Of a stretch of 25,025 nt of DNA, positions 1 to 8,245 are shown in pieces. Within the stretch, counting starts at the first letter, position 1, and the number at the start of each line of letters is the position of its first letter. The notes under the pieces were generated by a model. That model saw only the letters and a list, made by a program, of their open reading frames with translations, ran no database searches and had not been told where the DNA came from. This stretch comes from Gammaproteobacteria bacterium UBA1119 (GTDB taxonomy: Bacteria > Pseudomonadota > Gammaproteobacteria > Pseudomonadales > Azotimanducaceae), in the NCBI GenBank assembly GCA_002313255.1, contig DCBA01000137.1, positions 1 to 25,025 of the forward strand, read 5' to 3'. The position numbers and the translations under genes are program-made.

Positions 1-1218
1 GGTTTTTGCGATTGCATCCTCGGTTGGGACGTTGATGATCAATTGTACGAACACGGTACCTATACTGGTTGGCAAACGGGATTCCCGGACGTTCACTATC
101 GCCTCCTAACGGATACGGAACGAACGATTCCGGGCGAACGCACTCCGTATTTTGTCGGCGAGTTTGTCGACGATACATCTGACTTTCACCCTATTTGCCC
201 CCGTTCCTGTCTGCGGCGCGTCCTAACAAGATTAGGTGATCTAGGATATACCGTCCGTTCTGGATTTGAATACGAATTCTTTATCTTTAAGGAAACGCCC
301 CAGTCAATTCGCGAGAAAGGATATCGAGATCTCACACCCGTCACGCCAGGAAACTTCGGTTATTCGGTGCTGCGAGCGGCGACTCAATCGGAGGCATTCA
401 ACGGGCTCATGGACTATTGCCGCGAATTTGGGTTTCCGCTAGAAGGGCTTCATTGCGAAACCGGTCCGGGCGTCTGGGAGGCCGCGCTCGTCGCGAGCGA
501 AGGAATCGAAGCGGCCGACCAAGCAGCGCTGTTTAAGAACTTTACGAAAGTCTATTTTCAGAAGCGCGGCGAACTCGCAACCTTTATGGCAAAGTGGTCG
601 ATGGATTACCCGGGCCAAAGTGGCCACTACCATTTTTCTCTCCTCGATGCGGAGGGACGAAATGCTTTTTCTTCTGAGCAGCCAGGAGGCATACCGGACA
701 TCGCAAGATACGTCCTGGGAGGTCTGATGCGCTATCTACCCGAGTGGTTACCGTTGCTGGCTCCCACCGTGAATAGTTTTACCCGGCTTGTTCGAGGCGC
801 GTGGGCGCCAACGGCAGCGAGCTGGGGAGTGGAAAATCGTACTGCGGCTTTTCGCTTTATCCCCGGAGACGCGTCCCGACAGCATGTGGAGAATCGAGTT
901 GGTGGAGCGGATGGGAATCCGTACTTGGCGGCAGCAGCGACCTTGGGCGCAGCAGCGTTAGGGATTGAGGAAAAGATTGAGCCGATTGCAGCGGTCGTTG
1001 GAAACGCGTACGAACAAGAAGACGTGATGGGGAGCGAAGGACGATTCAGTCCGACGCTGCGCCACGCGGCGACGCGGATGGGCAAGTCAAATGCCGCTCG
1101 AGTGGTGTTCGGAGACGCATTTGTCGAGCACTTTGTCGGCACGAGAATCTGGGAAGCTAAGGAGTCCGAGCGGTTCGTCAACGATTGGCAGCTAAACCGA
1201 TATCTCGAAATCATTTAA
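1..1218 (+). CDS. Glutamine synthetase-family enzyme (5' end cut by window edge)
   Basis: ATP-dependent ligase of the glutamine synthetase superfamily, joining glutamate to ammonia or an amine. The frame is open from base 1, so the start lies outside the window; 405 codons are visible. GS hallmarks seen: GFEYEFFIF (first Glu metal ligands), PGVWEAAL, GHYHFSLLD in place of the usual G-x-H-x-H-x-S segment, and near the end WGVENRTAAFR, HVENR and GGADGNPYL, the ATP/glutamate-binding loop. These divergent motifs and the neighbouring glutamine amidotransferase resemble PuuA-type gamma-glutamylpolyamine synthetases and related GS-like proteins more than GlnA. The substrate cannot be read from the sequence. 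The next gene begins 25 bases downstream on the same strand, so co-transcription is likely. The family is certain; the polyamine idea is inference. Confidence 0.88.
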   Translation, partial: GFCDCILGWDVDDQLYEHGTYTGWQTGFPDVHYRLLTDTERTIPGERTPYFVGEFVDDTSDFHPICPRSCLRRVLTRLGDLGYTVRSGFEYEFFIFKETPQSIREKGYRDLTPVTPGNFGYSVLRAATQSEAFNGLMDYCREFGFPLEGLHCETGPGVWEAALVASEGIEAADQAALFKNFTKVYFQKRGELATFMAKWSMDYPGQSGHYHFSLLDAEGRNAFSSEQPGGIPDIARYVLGGLMRYLPEWLPLLAPTVNSFTRLVRGAWAPTAASWGVENRTAAFRFIPGDASRQHVENRVGGADGNPYLAAAATLGAAALGIEEKIEPIAAVVGNAYEQEDVMGSEGRFSPTLRHAATRMGKSNAARVVFGDAFVEHFVGTRIWEAKESERFVNDWQLNRYLEII

Positions 1219-1243
1219 GGGACGATGACATGGATGGATCCCA

Positions 1244-1945
1244 ATGCGGATAGGGATACTCAAGGCTGATTCCGTTCGCGACGAATTTCAAAGCCAATTT
1301 GGCGACTACCAAGGCATGTTTCAGCGAGTGCTCGATAGTGTTGCAGAAGGCGCGCTCGAATATCGGACCTATGATGTTCTGGCTGGCGATTATCCGGAGT
1401 CGATTGATACGTGCGATGGCTATGTGATTACCGGAAGTCGCGAGAGCGTTTACGACGATCAGGAATGGATAAGCCGACTGGGTAACTTTGTTATCGCTCT
1501 TCATGAGCGGCAGAAGAAAACCGTTGGGATTTGTTTTGGTCATCAATTGATTGCGCACGTTTTGGGAGGTGAGACAACGTCAGCTGCCGGCGGCTGGGGC
1601 GTCGGCGTGCATGAGTTTAAGGTCGAATTTGCGCTACCGTGGATGTCCGAGAAGACGACGTCGTTCCGGCTCTTGTGCAGTCATCGCGATCAAGTGACAA
1701 GACTCCCCCAGGACGCACATGTTTTTGCCAAGAGCGATTTCTGTCCGGTTGCTGGCTATACGTTGGGGGATCATTTCGTCACGTTCCAAGGCCACCCTGA
1801 GTTTGAAAAATCGTACTCGGAGATTTTGATGCGGAGCCGCAGGGAGCTTCTAGAAAGCGCCTACCACCCAGGTATTGCGTCGCTCGACGAAACAACGGAC
1901 GAGGGCTTGGTAGCGACATGGATGCTCGAGTTTTTACAGCAGTGA
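1244..1945 (+). CDS. Class I glutamine amidotransferase (GuaA-like GATase1 domain)
   Basis: A free-standing 233-residue GATase1 domain (GMP synthase-like, COG0518 type) that would hydrolyse a gamma-glutamyl amide through a Cys-His-Glu triad. Seen: nucleophile elbow VGICFGHQ with Cys97, and FQGHPEF with His184 and Glu186, so the triad is complete. No synthetase domain is attached, so the ammonia acceptor or true substrate is unknown. It follows the glutamine synthetase-like gene by 25 bases. Such a pair recalls PuuA/PuuD, where a GS-like ligase makes a gamma-glutamyl compound and a GATase-like hydrolase removes the glutamyl group, but PuuD belongs to a different GATase subfamily, so this stays a hypothesis. 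The ATG has no strong ribosome binding site. The 3' end overlaps the next gene by 28 bases. Confidence 0.85.
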   Translation: MRIGILKADSVRDEFQSQFGDYQGMFQRVLDSVAEGALEYRTYDVLAGDYPESIDTCDGYVITGSRESVYDDQEWISRLGNFVIALHERQKKTVGICFGHQLIAHVLGGETTSAAGGWGVGVHEFKVEFALPWMSEKTTSFRLLCSHRDQVTRLPQDAHVFAKSDFCPVAGYTLGDHFVTFQGHPEFEKSYSEILMRSRRELLESAYHPGIASLDETTDEGLVATWMLEFLQQ

Positions 1946-2385
1946 GCGATCGCGCGCCCAGACGATACCGGGACTACGAGCGACGCGCCGATGGGCTTGT
2001 GAGTTCTAAGGAGCGCTTAAAGAACCTCGCGACGCAAGCGGCACGTAAGCTGTCTGGGACAGCGTCGACGCGTATCGATCGAGTTCGCGACCAGCTGATT
2101 TTGTGCATAGCACTTGTTAGGAGTTGGATGCATGGTGAATACGACGGTGTATCGCGTCAGACCATCGTTGCAGTGACCGCGGCTCTCCTATACTTCGTGA
2201 TGCCCTTGGACGTGATTCCGGATTTCTTGATTGGCTGGGGATTTATCGACGATGCTTCGGTCGTCGGCTACGTGATGACCATGCTTGCGGCGGAAATGGA
2301 TGCTTTTCGTCGATGGCAAGAACGGGCCGTTGAACGTGAAGATAAAGTTGCCGAAACCGACCTACGGAAAGAGGAAATAATTTGA
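1918..2385 (+). CDS. DUF1232 (YkvA-type) small membrane protein
   Basis: 155 residues. The N-terminal half is basic and hydrophilic. The C-terminal half (about 80-125) carries the DUF1232 signature: a hydrophobic segment followed by MPLDVIPDF, then GFIDDASVVGY and a second hydrophobic stretch, predicting a helical hairpin at the inner membrane. The function of DUF1232 proteins is not known. The ATG lies inside the amidotransferase gene (28-base overlap), and the stop overlaps the TTG start of the lipoprotein gene, so the three are probably translationally coupled. A shorter start (GTG at 1999) is possible but has no better ribosome binding site. Confidence 0.8.
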   Translation: MDARVFTAVSDRAPRRYRDYERRADGLVSSKERLKNLATQAARKLSGTASTRIDRVRDQLILCIALVRSWMHGEYDGVSRQTIVAVTAALLYFVMPLDVIPDFLIGWGFIDDASVVGYVMTMLAAEMDAFRRWQERAVEREDKVAETDLRKEEII

Positions 2386-3551
2386 AATCCGGGCCACTGC
2401 TGGGGATTCTCTTATTGCTTGTAGGTTGTGGCGAAGACGTCGGTAACTCCGAAAGTATCCGGCTTTGGTTCATTGATGCGACCGACGGCAGCACACTGAC
2501 AATCCCGCCAGGAAAATTCGAGTTCGATCGCTCGCTGGTATTACGTGCAAACAATATCTCGATCGTCGGCGCAGGACAGGGGCGCACGGTGCTTTCATTT
2601 CACGGGCAGCGACAGGGTGCGGAAGGGATACTTCTTACCGGCAATGGGATTCGAATTGAAGGATTGGCGGTTGAAGATACCGTCGGCGATGCGATCAAGA
2701 TTAATCAAAGTCGCGATGTTGTCATTCGAGACGTCCGTGTTGAGTGGACCCGCGGTTCGCATACCGACAATGGGGCATACGGCATCTATCCGGTCCAGTG
2801 CGAGAACGTGTTGATCGAAGAGTCCACGGCAATTGGGGCAAGCGATGCGGGCATTTATGTTGGTCAATCACGCCGCATTATCGTTAGGAACAGCGTCGCC
2901 CGGTATAACGTCGCGGGGATCGAAATCGAAAATTCAACAGACGCGGATGTATATGGCAACCACGTCGCCGAAAACACTGGCGGCATTCTGGTCTTTGATT
3001 TGCCCAACTTACCTGTCCAAGGGGGGCGACGAACTAGGGTGTTTGATAACGAGGTTAAAGCGAACAACACACCTAACTTCGCGCCGCCAGGAAATACCGT
3101 AGCCGGTGTGCCGACGGGTACCGGAATCATGATAAGCGCCAATGACGATATCGAGGTGTTCGGAAATCATGTAACAGATAACGATACCGCCAATATGTTG
3201 GTTGTTAGCTATTTGATTACCGGGAACCGGCTGACTGATGTGAACTACGACCCGTATCCTGAGCGGATACATATCCACGACAACGTGTTTGAGGGAGGGG
3301 GCGTTGCACCCGATTCTGACCCCTTAAAACGTCTTGTTGACGGTACCGGAATGTCGGTACCCGATATTGTCTGGGACGGCTATGCGCGTGGCGATGCGAA
3401 TCCCCAAATTTGCATCGAAGGGAATGGGACAGCGGATTTCGTCAACCTAGGTGCGCCGGCGGGTTTTGTAGCCTCGTTTGATCTGGAACCACATCGATGC
3501 ACACTCGACTCGCTCGCGACGGTTGATCTTGCTGAACTAAGCGGTATGTAG
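2382..3551 (+). CDS. Lipoprotein with right-handed parallel beta-helix repeats
   Basis: 389 residues, from a TTG start that overlaps the upstream stop and has AGGAA just ahead of it. The N-terminus is a lipoprotein signal: Lys2, a Leu-rich core, then lipobox LVGC with Cys16 acylated; Gly at +2 fits outer-membrane sorting. From about residue 50 to 310 there are repeated turns of about 22 residues (for example GNGIRIEGLAVEDT, SRDVVIRDVRVEWT, CENVLIEESTAIGA, SRRIIVRNSVARYN, STDADVYGNHVAEN), the pattern of PbH1 beta-helix proteins such as mannuronan epimerases and pectate lyases. The best fit is the beta-helix lipoprotein family that usually sits beside an exported cytochrome-like partner (TIGR03805/TIGR03806, from memory). 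No such partner is next to it here. Enzymatic activity is unknown. Confidence 0.85.
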   Translation: MKSGPLLGILLLLVGCGEDVGNSESIRLWFIDATDGSTLTIPPGKFEFDRSLVLRANNISIVGAGQGRTVLSFHGQRQGAEGILLTGNGIRIEGLAVEDTVGDAIKINQSRDVVIRDVRVEWTRGSHTDNGAYGIYPVQCENVLIEESTAIGASDAGIYVGQSRRIIVRNSVARYNVAGIEIENSTDADVYGNHVAENTGGILVFDLPNLPVQGGRRTRVFDNEVKANNTPNFAPPGNTVAGVPTGTGIMISANDDIEVFGNHVTDNDTANMLVVSYLITGNRLTDVNYDPYPERIHIHDNVFEGGGVAPDSDPLKRLVDGTGMSVPDIVWDGYARGDANPQICIEGNGTADFVNLGAPAGFVASFDLEPHRCTLDSLATVDLAELSGM

Positions 3552-3644
3552 TTGCTCCTCTCGCCAAATGCGTCTTCAGGCATTCGCGAAAATACGATGA
3601 CTTGCAAGGGGGGAGGGGCCGAGGTAGAACAAGCGACTCGATTC

Positions 3645-3650
3645 GGGAGG
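3645..3650 (+). promoter_or_regulatory. Ribosome binding site for the FadD19-like ligase
   Basis: GGGAGG lies 5 bases ahead of the ATG at 3656. It favours that start over upstream in-frame codons at 3602 and beyond, which would add a basic, non-conserved extension. Confidence 0.6.
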
Positions 3651-3655
3651 GTGTG

Positions 3656-5275
3656 ATGGATATACATTTTGCGTCGGTTTGGGAAACGGTAGCCGACATC
3701 GTGCCGGAGCGGACGGCGCTTATTTGTGGCGACAAAACGACAACCTGGGGACAATACGATGATCGTGCCGCACGAATAGCGGGCCTATTGCAAGCGCACG
3801 GTATCGGCGCAGACGCGAAGGTTGGCATCTATTTGCACAACTCCAATGAATACGTTGAAGCCCAGTACGGTGTTTTTAAGATTCGTGGCTGCCCGGTCAA
3901 CGTCAATTATCGGTACAAAGCCGACGAGCTCGTATACCTACTCGACAATGCGGATGCGGAGGCGTTGATCTTTCAAGCGTGTTACGCAATGCGTATCTGG
4001 GAGATCCGCAAGCAACTGCCTAAAGTCAAACTCTTTGTTCAGGTCGACGATGGGACCGAAGCCCTGCTCGATGACGCGTTAGATTACGAACGGGCGATTC
4101 GAGATCAGCAACCGGCAGAACGAATAGAACGCTCCCGAGACGATGTCTACATGCTTTACACAGGCGGCACAACGGGGATGCCAAAGGGTGTTATGTATTC
4201 GCATGGCATGTTCGTTACCGCCATGATGGCCGGGGTTCGACAAATGGGGTTGGATATCCCCACAAGCGTCGAAGATGTCCCGGGAATTATTACCGCGTTG
4301 AAGGAGAATGACGCGTTTCCAATAAGCCTTGCCGCCTGTCCTTTGATGCATGGAACTGGCATGTGGCTGGGCACCATGATCCCGCTTCTGCAAGGGGGTA
4401 CCGTGGTGACCATTCCCAAGCTTGGCCTGGATCCGCACGGTCTTTGGTCTGAAGTCGAACGCAATCGGGTGCGCCAAGTTGTGATCGTTGGCGACGCGTT
4501 TGCACGACCGATGCTGAAGGCGCTTGAGGAGGCTGAGAAGGCGGGTAGGGGATATGACATCTCTAGCCTCCAACAGATTACATCGAGTGGCGTGATGTGG
4601 AGTAAAGAAGTCAAACAAGGACTGCTCGCCCATCACGACATGACCCTTGTCGACACTATGGGATCGACAGAAGGGGGTATGGGGGCCTCGGTCGCGACAC
4701 GTGATGAACCTGCCGAGACGGCAAAGTTTAAGCTGTCAGCTGGGGTCCGAGTGTTCGCAGACGATGGCACCGAGGTGGTGCCCGGGTCCGGTGTCACAGG
4801 ACGAATCGCAACTAGCGGTCTAGTACCTCTCGGCTATTACAAAGACCCGGAAAAATCGGCAGCTACGTTTAAAGAAATCGAGGGGGTGCGCTACAGCTTC
4901 CCAGGGGATTACGCCAGCGTCGAGGCGGATGGGTCGATTACGTTGCTAGGACGCGGTAGTAATTGCATCAACACGGCCGGTGAGAAGGTTTATCCGGAGG
5001 AAGTCGAAGAGGCTATTAAACGCCACCCGGATATTGTCGATTGTCTCGTCGTCGGATTGAAAGATGAGCGTTTCGGACAACGTATCGTCGCGGTTGCTTC
5101 ACGTGTGTCCAGTATTTCGCTCGAGGAAGAGCAACTGATCGACTTTGCGCGTGACCATCTCGCGGGTTACAAGCTGCCGAAACAAGTGTTATTCGTTGAT
5201 GAAGTTCGACGGGCTGCTAATGGCAAGGCCGATTACAAGTGGGCCAATCAAGCGGCTGAGCGGGCTTTGGCCTAA
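3656..5275 (+). CDS. Acyl-CoA synthetase, FadD19/FadD17-like (AMP-binding)
   Basis: Adenylate-forming ligase of 539 residues that activates a carboxylic acid with ATP and joins it to CoA. Seen: P-loop YTGGTTGMPKG at 168-178, the variant typical of the mycobacterial FadD19/FadD17 group (GG rather than SG), the A5-like GSTEGG, the hinge LLGRGSNCIN, then GEKVYPEEVEEA, and the C-terminal catalytic Lys in NGKADYK. FadD19 activates the C8 side chain of cholesterol catabolites (3-oxocholest-4-en-26-oate), so a branched or steroid-like acid is a reasonable but unproven substrate. The next gene starts directly after the stop codon (TAAATG), which implies one transcript with the CaiB-type transferase. 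Confidence 0.88.
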   Translation: MDIHFASVWETVADIVPERTALICGDKTTTWGQYDDRAARIAGLLQAHGIGADAKVGIYLHNSNEYVEAQYGVFKIRGCPVNVNYRYKADELVYLLDNADAEALIFQACYAMRIWEIRKQLPKVKLFVQVDDGTEALLDDALDYERAIRDQQPAERIERSRDDVYMLYTGGTTGMPKGVMYSHGMFVTAMMAGVRQMGLDIPTSVEDVPGIITALKENDAFPISLAACPLMHGTGMWLGTMIPLLQGGTVVTIPKLGLDPHGLWSEVERNRVRQVVIVGDAFARPMLKALEEAEKAGRGYDISSLQQITSSGVMWSKEVKQGLLAHHDMTLVDTMGSTEGGMGASVATRDEPAETAKFKLSAGVRVFADDGTEVVPGSGVTGRIATSGLVPLGYYKDPEKSAATFKEIEGVRYSFPGDYASVEADGSITLLGRGSNCINTAGEKVYPEEVEEAIKRHPDIVDCLVVGLKDERFGQRIVAVASRVSSISLEEEQLIDFARDHLAGYKLPKQVLFVDEVRRAANGKADYKWANQAAERALA

Positions 5276-6496
5276 ATGGTTACAACTCCTCACATTGAAT
5301 CGGAAACTCCAGGTCCTCTCGAGGGTGTGCGAGTGCTCGATCTAACGAGCATGATCTCGGGCCCCGTTGCGACGATGATGCTGGCCGATCAAGGGGCCGA
5401 AGTCATCAAGGTAGAACCGCCGGAGGGCGAGCTAGTGCGCCATATGGGCCGAAATGTCGGTGGGTTGACGTCGGTGTTTCTTTCGGCGAATCGGAGCAAA
5501 CGCTCCATCGGCCTTGATCTGAAAAATCCAGCGGCTGTCGATGTCCTTAAACGACTGATCCCGACCGCGGATGTGTTTGTACAAAATTTCCGCCCGGGCG
5601 CCATCGATCGGATGGGATTGGGGGAGTCGGTGGTTCGAAACTTGAACGCTTCGGTGATCTACGTCTCGATCAGTGGCTTTGGCGAGACTGGGCCGTACGC
5701 ACATAAACGCGTCTATGATCCGGTCATTCAAGCACTGTCGGGCCTCGCCGATATCCAAATGGACGCTGCCAGTGGCCGTCCTCAAATGATCCGGACGATC
5801 ATTCCAGATAAGACGACGTCGGTCACGGCGGCCCAAGCCATCACCGCCGCGCTATTTCATCGCGAGCGGACGGGGGAAGGGCAACACGTCAAGCTGGCGA
5901 TGTTGGACACTATGGTCGCGTACCTATGGCCTGAGGGGATGGCCAGATATACGTTTGCTGACCGCCCCCCCGAACCCATGAAAGGAGAAGCTTCGCCCGA
6001 TCTCATCTATCTAACGCAAGATGGATACATCACAGCGGGCGCGATTTCTGACAAAGAGTGGCAAGGCATGTGTCGAGCACTCGATCGGCCTCAGTGGATC
6101 GATGATGAACGTTTTCGTACTGCGAATGCCCGCATCGTGCATGGCAAACTCAGACGGGAAATGACTGCCGAGGTTCTTTTGACAAGAACCAGTGCGGAAT
6201 GGCTAGAACGGCTTGATCACGAAGAGGTGCCATCGGCACCCGTACTCGGACGTCATGAAGTTATCGATCACCCTCAGATCCACGCGAATGAAATGATTGT
6301 TGAAGACGTTCACCCGGTCGCCGGCCCGATTCGGCAGGCGCGACCTGCTGCACGATTTGATCGCACGCCGGCGCGGATCCGTGGGCCGGCGCCGGAGCTC
6401 GGCGCCGACACCATGGTGTTGCTCGGAGAGTTGGGTTGTAGCGCGGCGGAAATTGAAGAGCTCGTCGCCAGCGGAGCTGTCGTCGCTAAAGAGTAG
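5276..6496 (+). CDS. CaiB/BaiF-family (class III) CoA-transferase or acyl-CoA racemase
   Basis: 406 residues. The family moves CoA between carboxylic acids, or epimerises 2-methylacyl-CoA esters as AMACR does. Seen: the N-terminal LEGVRVLDLT, ADQGAEVIKVEPP, the CoA-binding NRSKRSIGLDLK (72-83), VQNFRPGAIDRMG, SGFGETGPY, and YDPVIQALSG carrying the conserved catalytic Asp (Asp148). Length and motifs are complete. The gene abuts the FadD19-like ligase with no spacer. In sterol side-chain degradation a CaiB-family racemase interconverts (25R)/(25S)-2-methylacyl-CoA after ligation, so a racemase in such a route is as likely as a transferase. The motifs alone do not decide between them. Confidence 0.88.
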   Translation: MVTTPHIESETPGPLEGVRVLDLTSMISGPVATMMLADQGAEVIKVEPPEGELVRHMGRNVGGLTSVFLSANRSKRSIGLDLKNPAAVDVLKRLIPTADVFVQNFRPGAIDRMGLGESVVRNLNASVIYVSISGFGETGPYAHKRVYDPVIQALSGLADIQMDAASGRPQMIRTIIPDKTTSVTAAQAITAALFHRERTGEGQHVKLAMLDTMVAYLWPEGMARYTFADRPPEPMKGEASPDLIYLTQDGYITAGAISDKEWQGMCRALDRPQWIDDERFRTANARIVHGKLRREMTAEVLLTRTSAEWLERLDHEEVPSAPVLGRHEVIDHPQIHANEMIVEDVHPVAGPIRQARPAARFDRTPARIRGPAPELGADTMVLLGELGCSAAEIEELVASGAVVAKE

Positions 6497-6531
6497 CCGA
6501 ACCCCTATCGCGACGAGGATTAGCTCGACTC

Positions 6532-6540
6532 TGGTATAAA
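6532..6540 (+). promoter_or_regulatory. Candidate extended -10 promoter
   Basis: TGG followed by TATAAA (5 of 6 to the -10 consensus with the TGn extension). It lies in the only sizeable gap of this cluster and predicts a transcript start near 6547, ahead of the GGGAGG at 6557-6562. No -35 match is visible, as is usual for extended -10 promoters. If real, the second ligase starts a separate transcript. Confidence 0.45.
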
Positions 6541-6569
6541 CTTCAGTCCATACGCCGGGAGGCTCTTTT

Positions 6570-8222
6570 ATGGGTATGCAGAACAGTCCTCTGTTGATGT
6601 CGCGGTTAGTTGATCGGGGGGCTACCGTTTCGCCAAATGTCGATATCGTGACGGCGACTGAGGAAGGTAGTCGGACGCAAACCTATGCTGAAACGCGAGA
6701 TCGAGCACATCAGCTAGCCCATGCGCTCACGGACGTTGGGATTGGTATTGGCGATCGTGTCGGGACGTTCATGTGGAACGGCTCACGTCACCTAGAGGCA
6801 TACCATGCGACGGCGGGCATGGGGGCCGTACTGCACACCCTCAACGTCCGCCTATCAGAAACCGATCTCGAATACATCATCAATCATGCCGGTGATCGAT
6901 TGATTATTGTCGATGCCGATGCGCTGCCCTTCCTAGAAAAACTGAGCGGGCGGATTCCTACGGTAGAAAGGGTCGTGGTGGCGACTGAAGCCGGATTTGA
7001 AGATTGGACCACGAGCCTGCCTGAAGCCGTCGACTACGAAGCGTTTATTCAAGGGAAACCCACGCATTTTGAGTGGCCCGAAATCAGCGAGAACGCGCCG
7101 CTGGGACTTTGTTATACGAGCGGCACCACGGGTAGGCCGAAAGGCGTCGAGTATGAGCATCGGTCGCAATATCTGCACACCATCGCCCAATGCATGACAG
7201 ATTCAATGGGTCTTTCCGGAGCCGATGCGGTTTGCGGGATCGTTCCTATGTTTCACGTCATGGGTTGGGGTATCCCTTGGTCTGCTTTGATGTTGGGATG
7301 TAAACAAGTGTTGCCGCATCGATTTATGGATCCGGTGCGCTTGGTTCGCTTAATGGCCGATGAAAAAGTCACGCTGTCCGCGGGTGTTCCTACGATTTGG
7401 CAGGGCGTGAAATCAGCGATCGAAGCTAGCCCAAACGCTTACGACCTTTCGTCTCTCGAACGCTTAACGTGCGGTGGCTCAGCGCCACCGCCTTCGCTTA
7501 TTCGTTGGTACTGGGACGTGCTTGGCGTTGAGATGATCCAAGGCTGGGGGATGACGGAAACGAGTCCGCTGGCTACGTTGTCTCGACGGGTGATGAAGCG
7601 AAGCCACTTGGAGATGACGCTTGATCAACAGTTCGACAACGTTGCGAAAGCAGGCCAATTAATACCAGGTCTAGAACTCGACATTTTCGACGAGGAGTTC
7701 AATCGCGTCCCACACGATGGGGAAAGTGTAGGCGAAATCTTGGTGCGTGGTCCGTGGATTTGTTCGGAGTACTTTAATGATCCACAGCCCGAGAAATTTC
7801 ATGGCGACTGGCTCATTACCGGTGATGTCGGAAAGATCGATCCCGAGGAATATCTGATTATTTCGGATCGATCGAAGGATTTGGTCAAAAGTGGCGGTGA
7901 GTGGATTTCTTCGGTAGATCTCGAAAATCACATCGTTGCTATGGACGGCATAGTGCAAGCCTGCGTCGTTGCCCATCCCCACCCCCGATGGGACGAACGA
8001 CCGGTCGCTTTGGTCATCCTGGAGTCTGGCGTTGACGTTGAGCCCGAAGGGATACTAGAACATTGTGCAACCGCGTTCGCGAAGTGGCAGCTACCGGACG
8101 ATATATTGTTTGTCGATGAGATCCCATTGACTTCGACGGGCAAGATGGACAAGAAAATTGTGCGTGCTGATCTAGAAGAACGAGGCTACACACTTCCGGA
8201 TCTTCGTGATGGTTCGCCTTGA
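6570..8222 (+). CDS. Medium/long-chain acyl-CoA synthetase, AlkK-like
   Basis: 550-residue adenylate-forming acyl-CoA ligase. Seen: P-loop YTSGTTGRPKG at 182-192, the A5 motif GWGMTETSP, TGDVGKIDPEEYLIISDRSK (A7/A8), KSGGEWIS, and the C-terminal catalytic Lys in TSTGKMDKK. The N-terminal pattern (GTFMWNGSRHLEAYHA, GAVLHTLNVRL) is that of the AlkK/FadD12-like group acting on medium- to long-chain fatty acids, and is clearly different from the FadD19-like ligase three kilobases upstream. The ATG has GGGAGG seven bases ahead. The stop is followed 23 bases later by the flavoprotein gene. Two unlike ligases in one cluster suggest two acid substrates, or two stages of one degradation. Confidence 0.88.
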   Translation: MGMQNSPLLMSRLVDRGATVSPNVDIVTATEEGSRTQTYAETRDRAHQLAHALTDVGIGIGDRVGTFMWNGSRHLEAYHATAGMGAVLHTLNVRLSETDLEYIINHAGDRLIIVDADALPFLEKLSGRIPTVERVVVATEAGFEDWTTSLPEAVDYEAFIQGKPTHFEWPEISENAPLGLCYTSGTTGRPKGVEYEHRSQYLHTIAQCMTDSMGLSGADAVCGIVPMFHVMGWGIPWSALMLGCKQVLPHRFMDPVRLVRLMADEKVTLSAGVPTIWQGVKSAIEASPNAYDLSSLERLTCGGSAPPPSLIRWYWDVLGVEMIQGWGMTETSPLATLSRRVMKRSHLEMTLDQQFDNVAKAGQLIPGLELDIFDEEFNRVPHDGESVGEILVRGPWICSEYFNDPQPEKFHGDWLITGDVGKIDPEEYLIISDRSKDLVKSGGEWISSVDLENHIVAMDGIVQACVVAHPHPRWDERPVALVILESGVDVEPEGILEHCATAFAKWQLPDDILFVDEIPLTSTGKMDKKIVRADLEERGYTLPDLRDGSP

Positions 8223-8245
8223 TTACGACGGGAGAACGTAAAGCC

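Noticed and set aside
3602..3655. Upstream extension of the FadD19-like ligase to a TTG at 3602
   Set aside because: It would add 18 non-conserved residues rich in Gly and Arg that merely translate the purine-rich leader; the ATG at 3656 has its own GGGAGG.
4079..4636. Open frames on the minus strand opposite the FadD19-like ligase
   Set aside because: The plus-strand frame carries all adenylate-forming motifs; the minus-strand products are Arg/His/Pro-rich and unlike any family.
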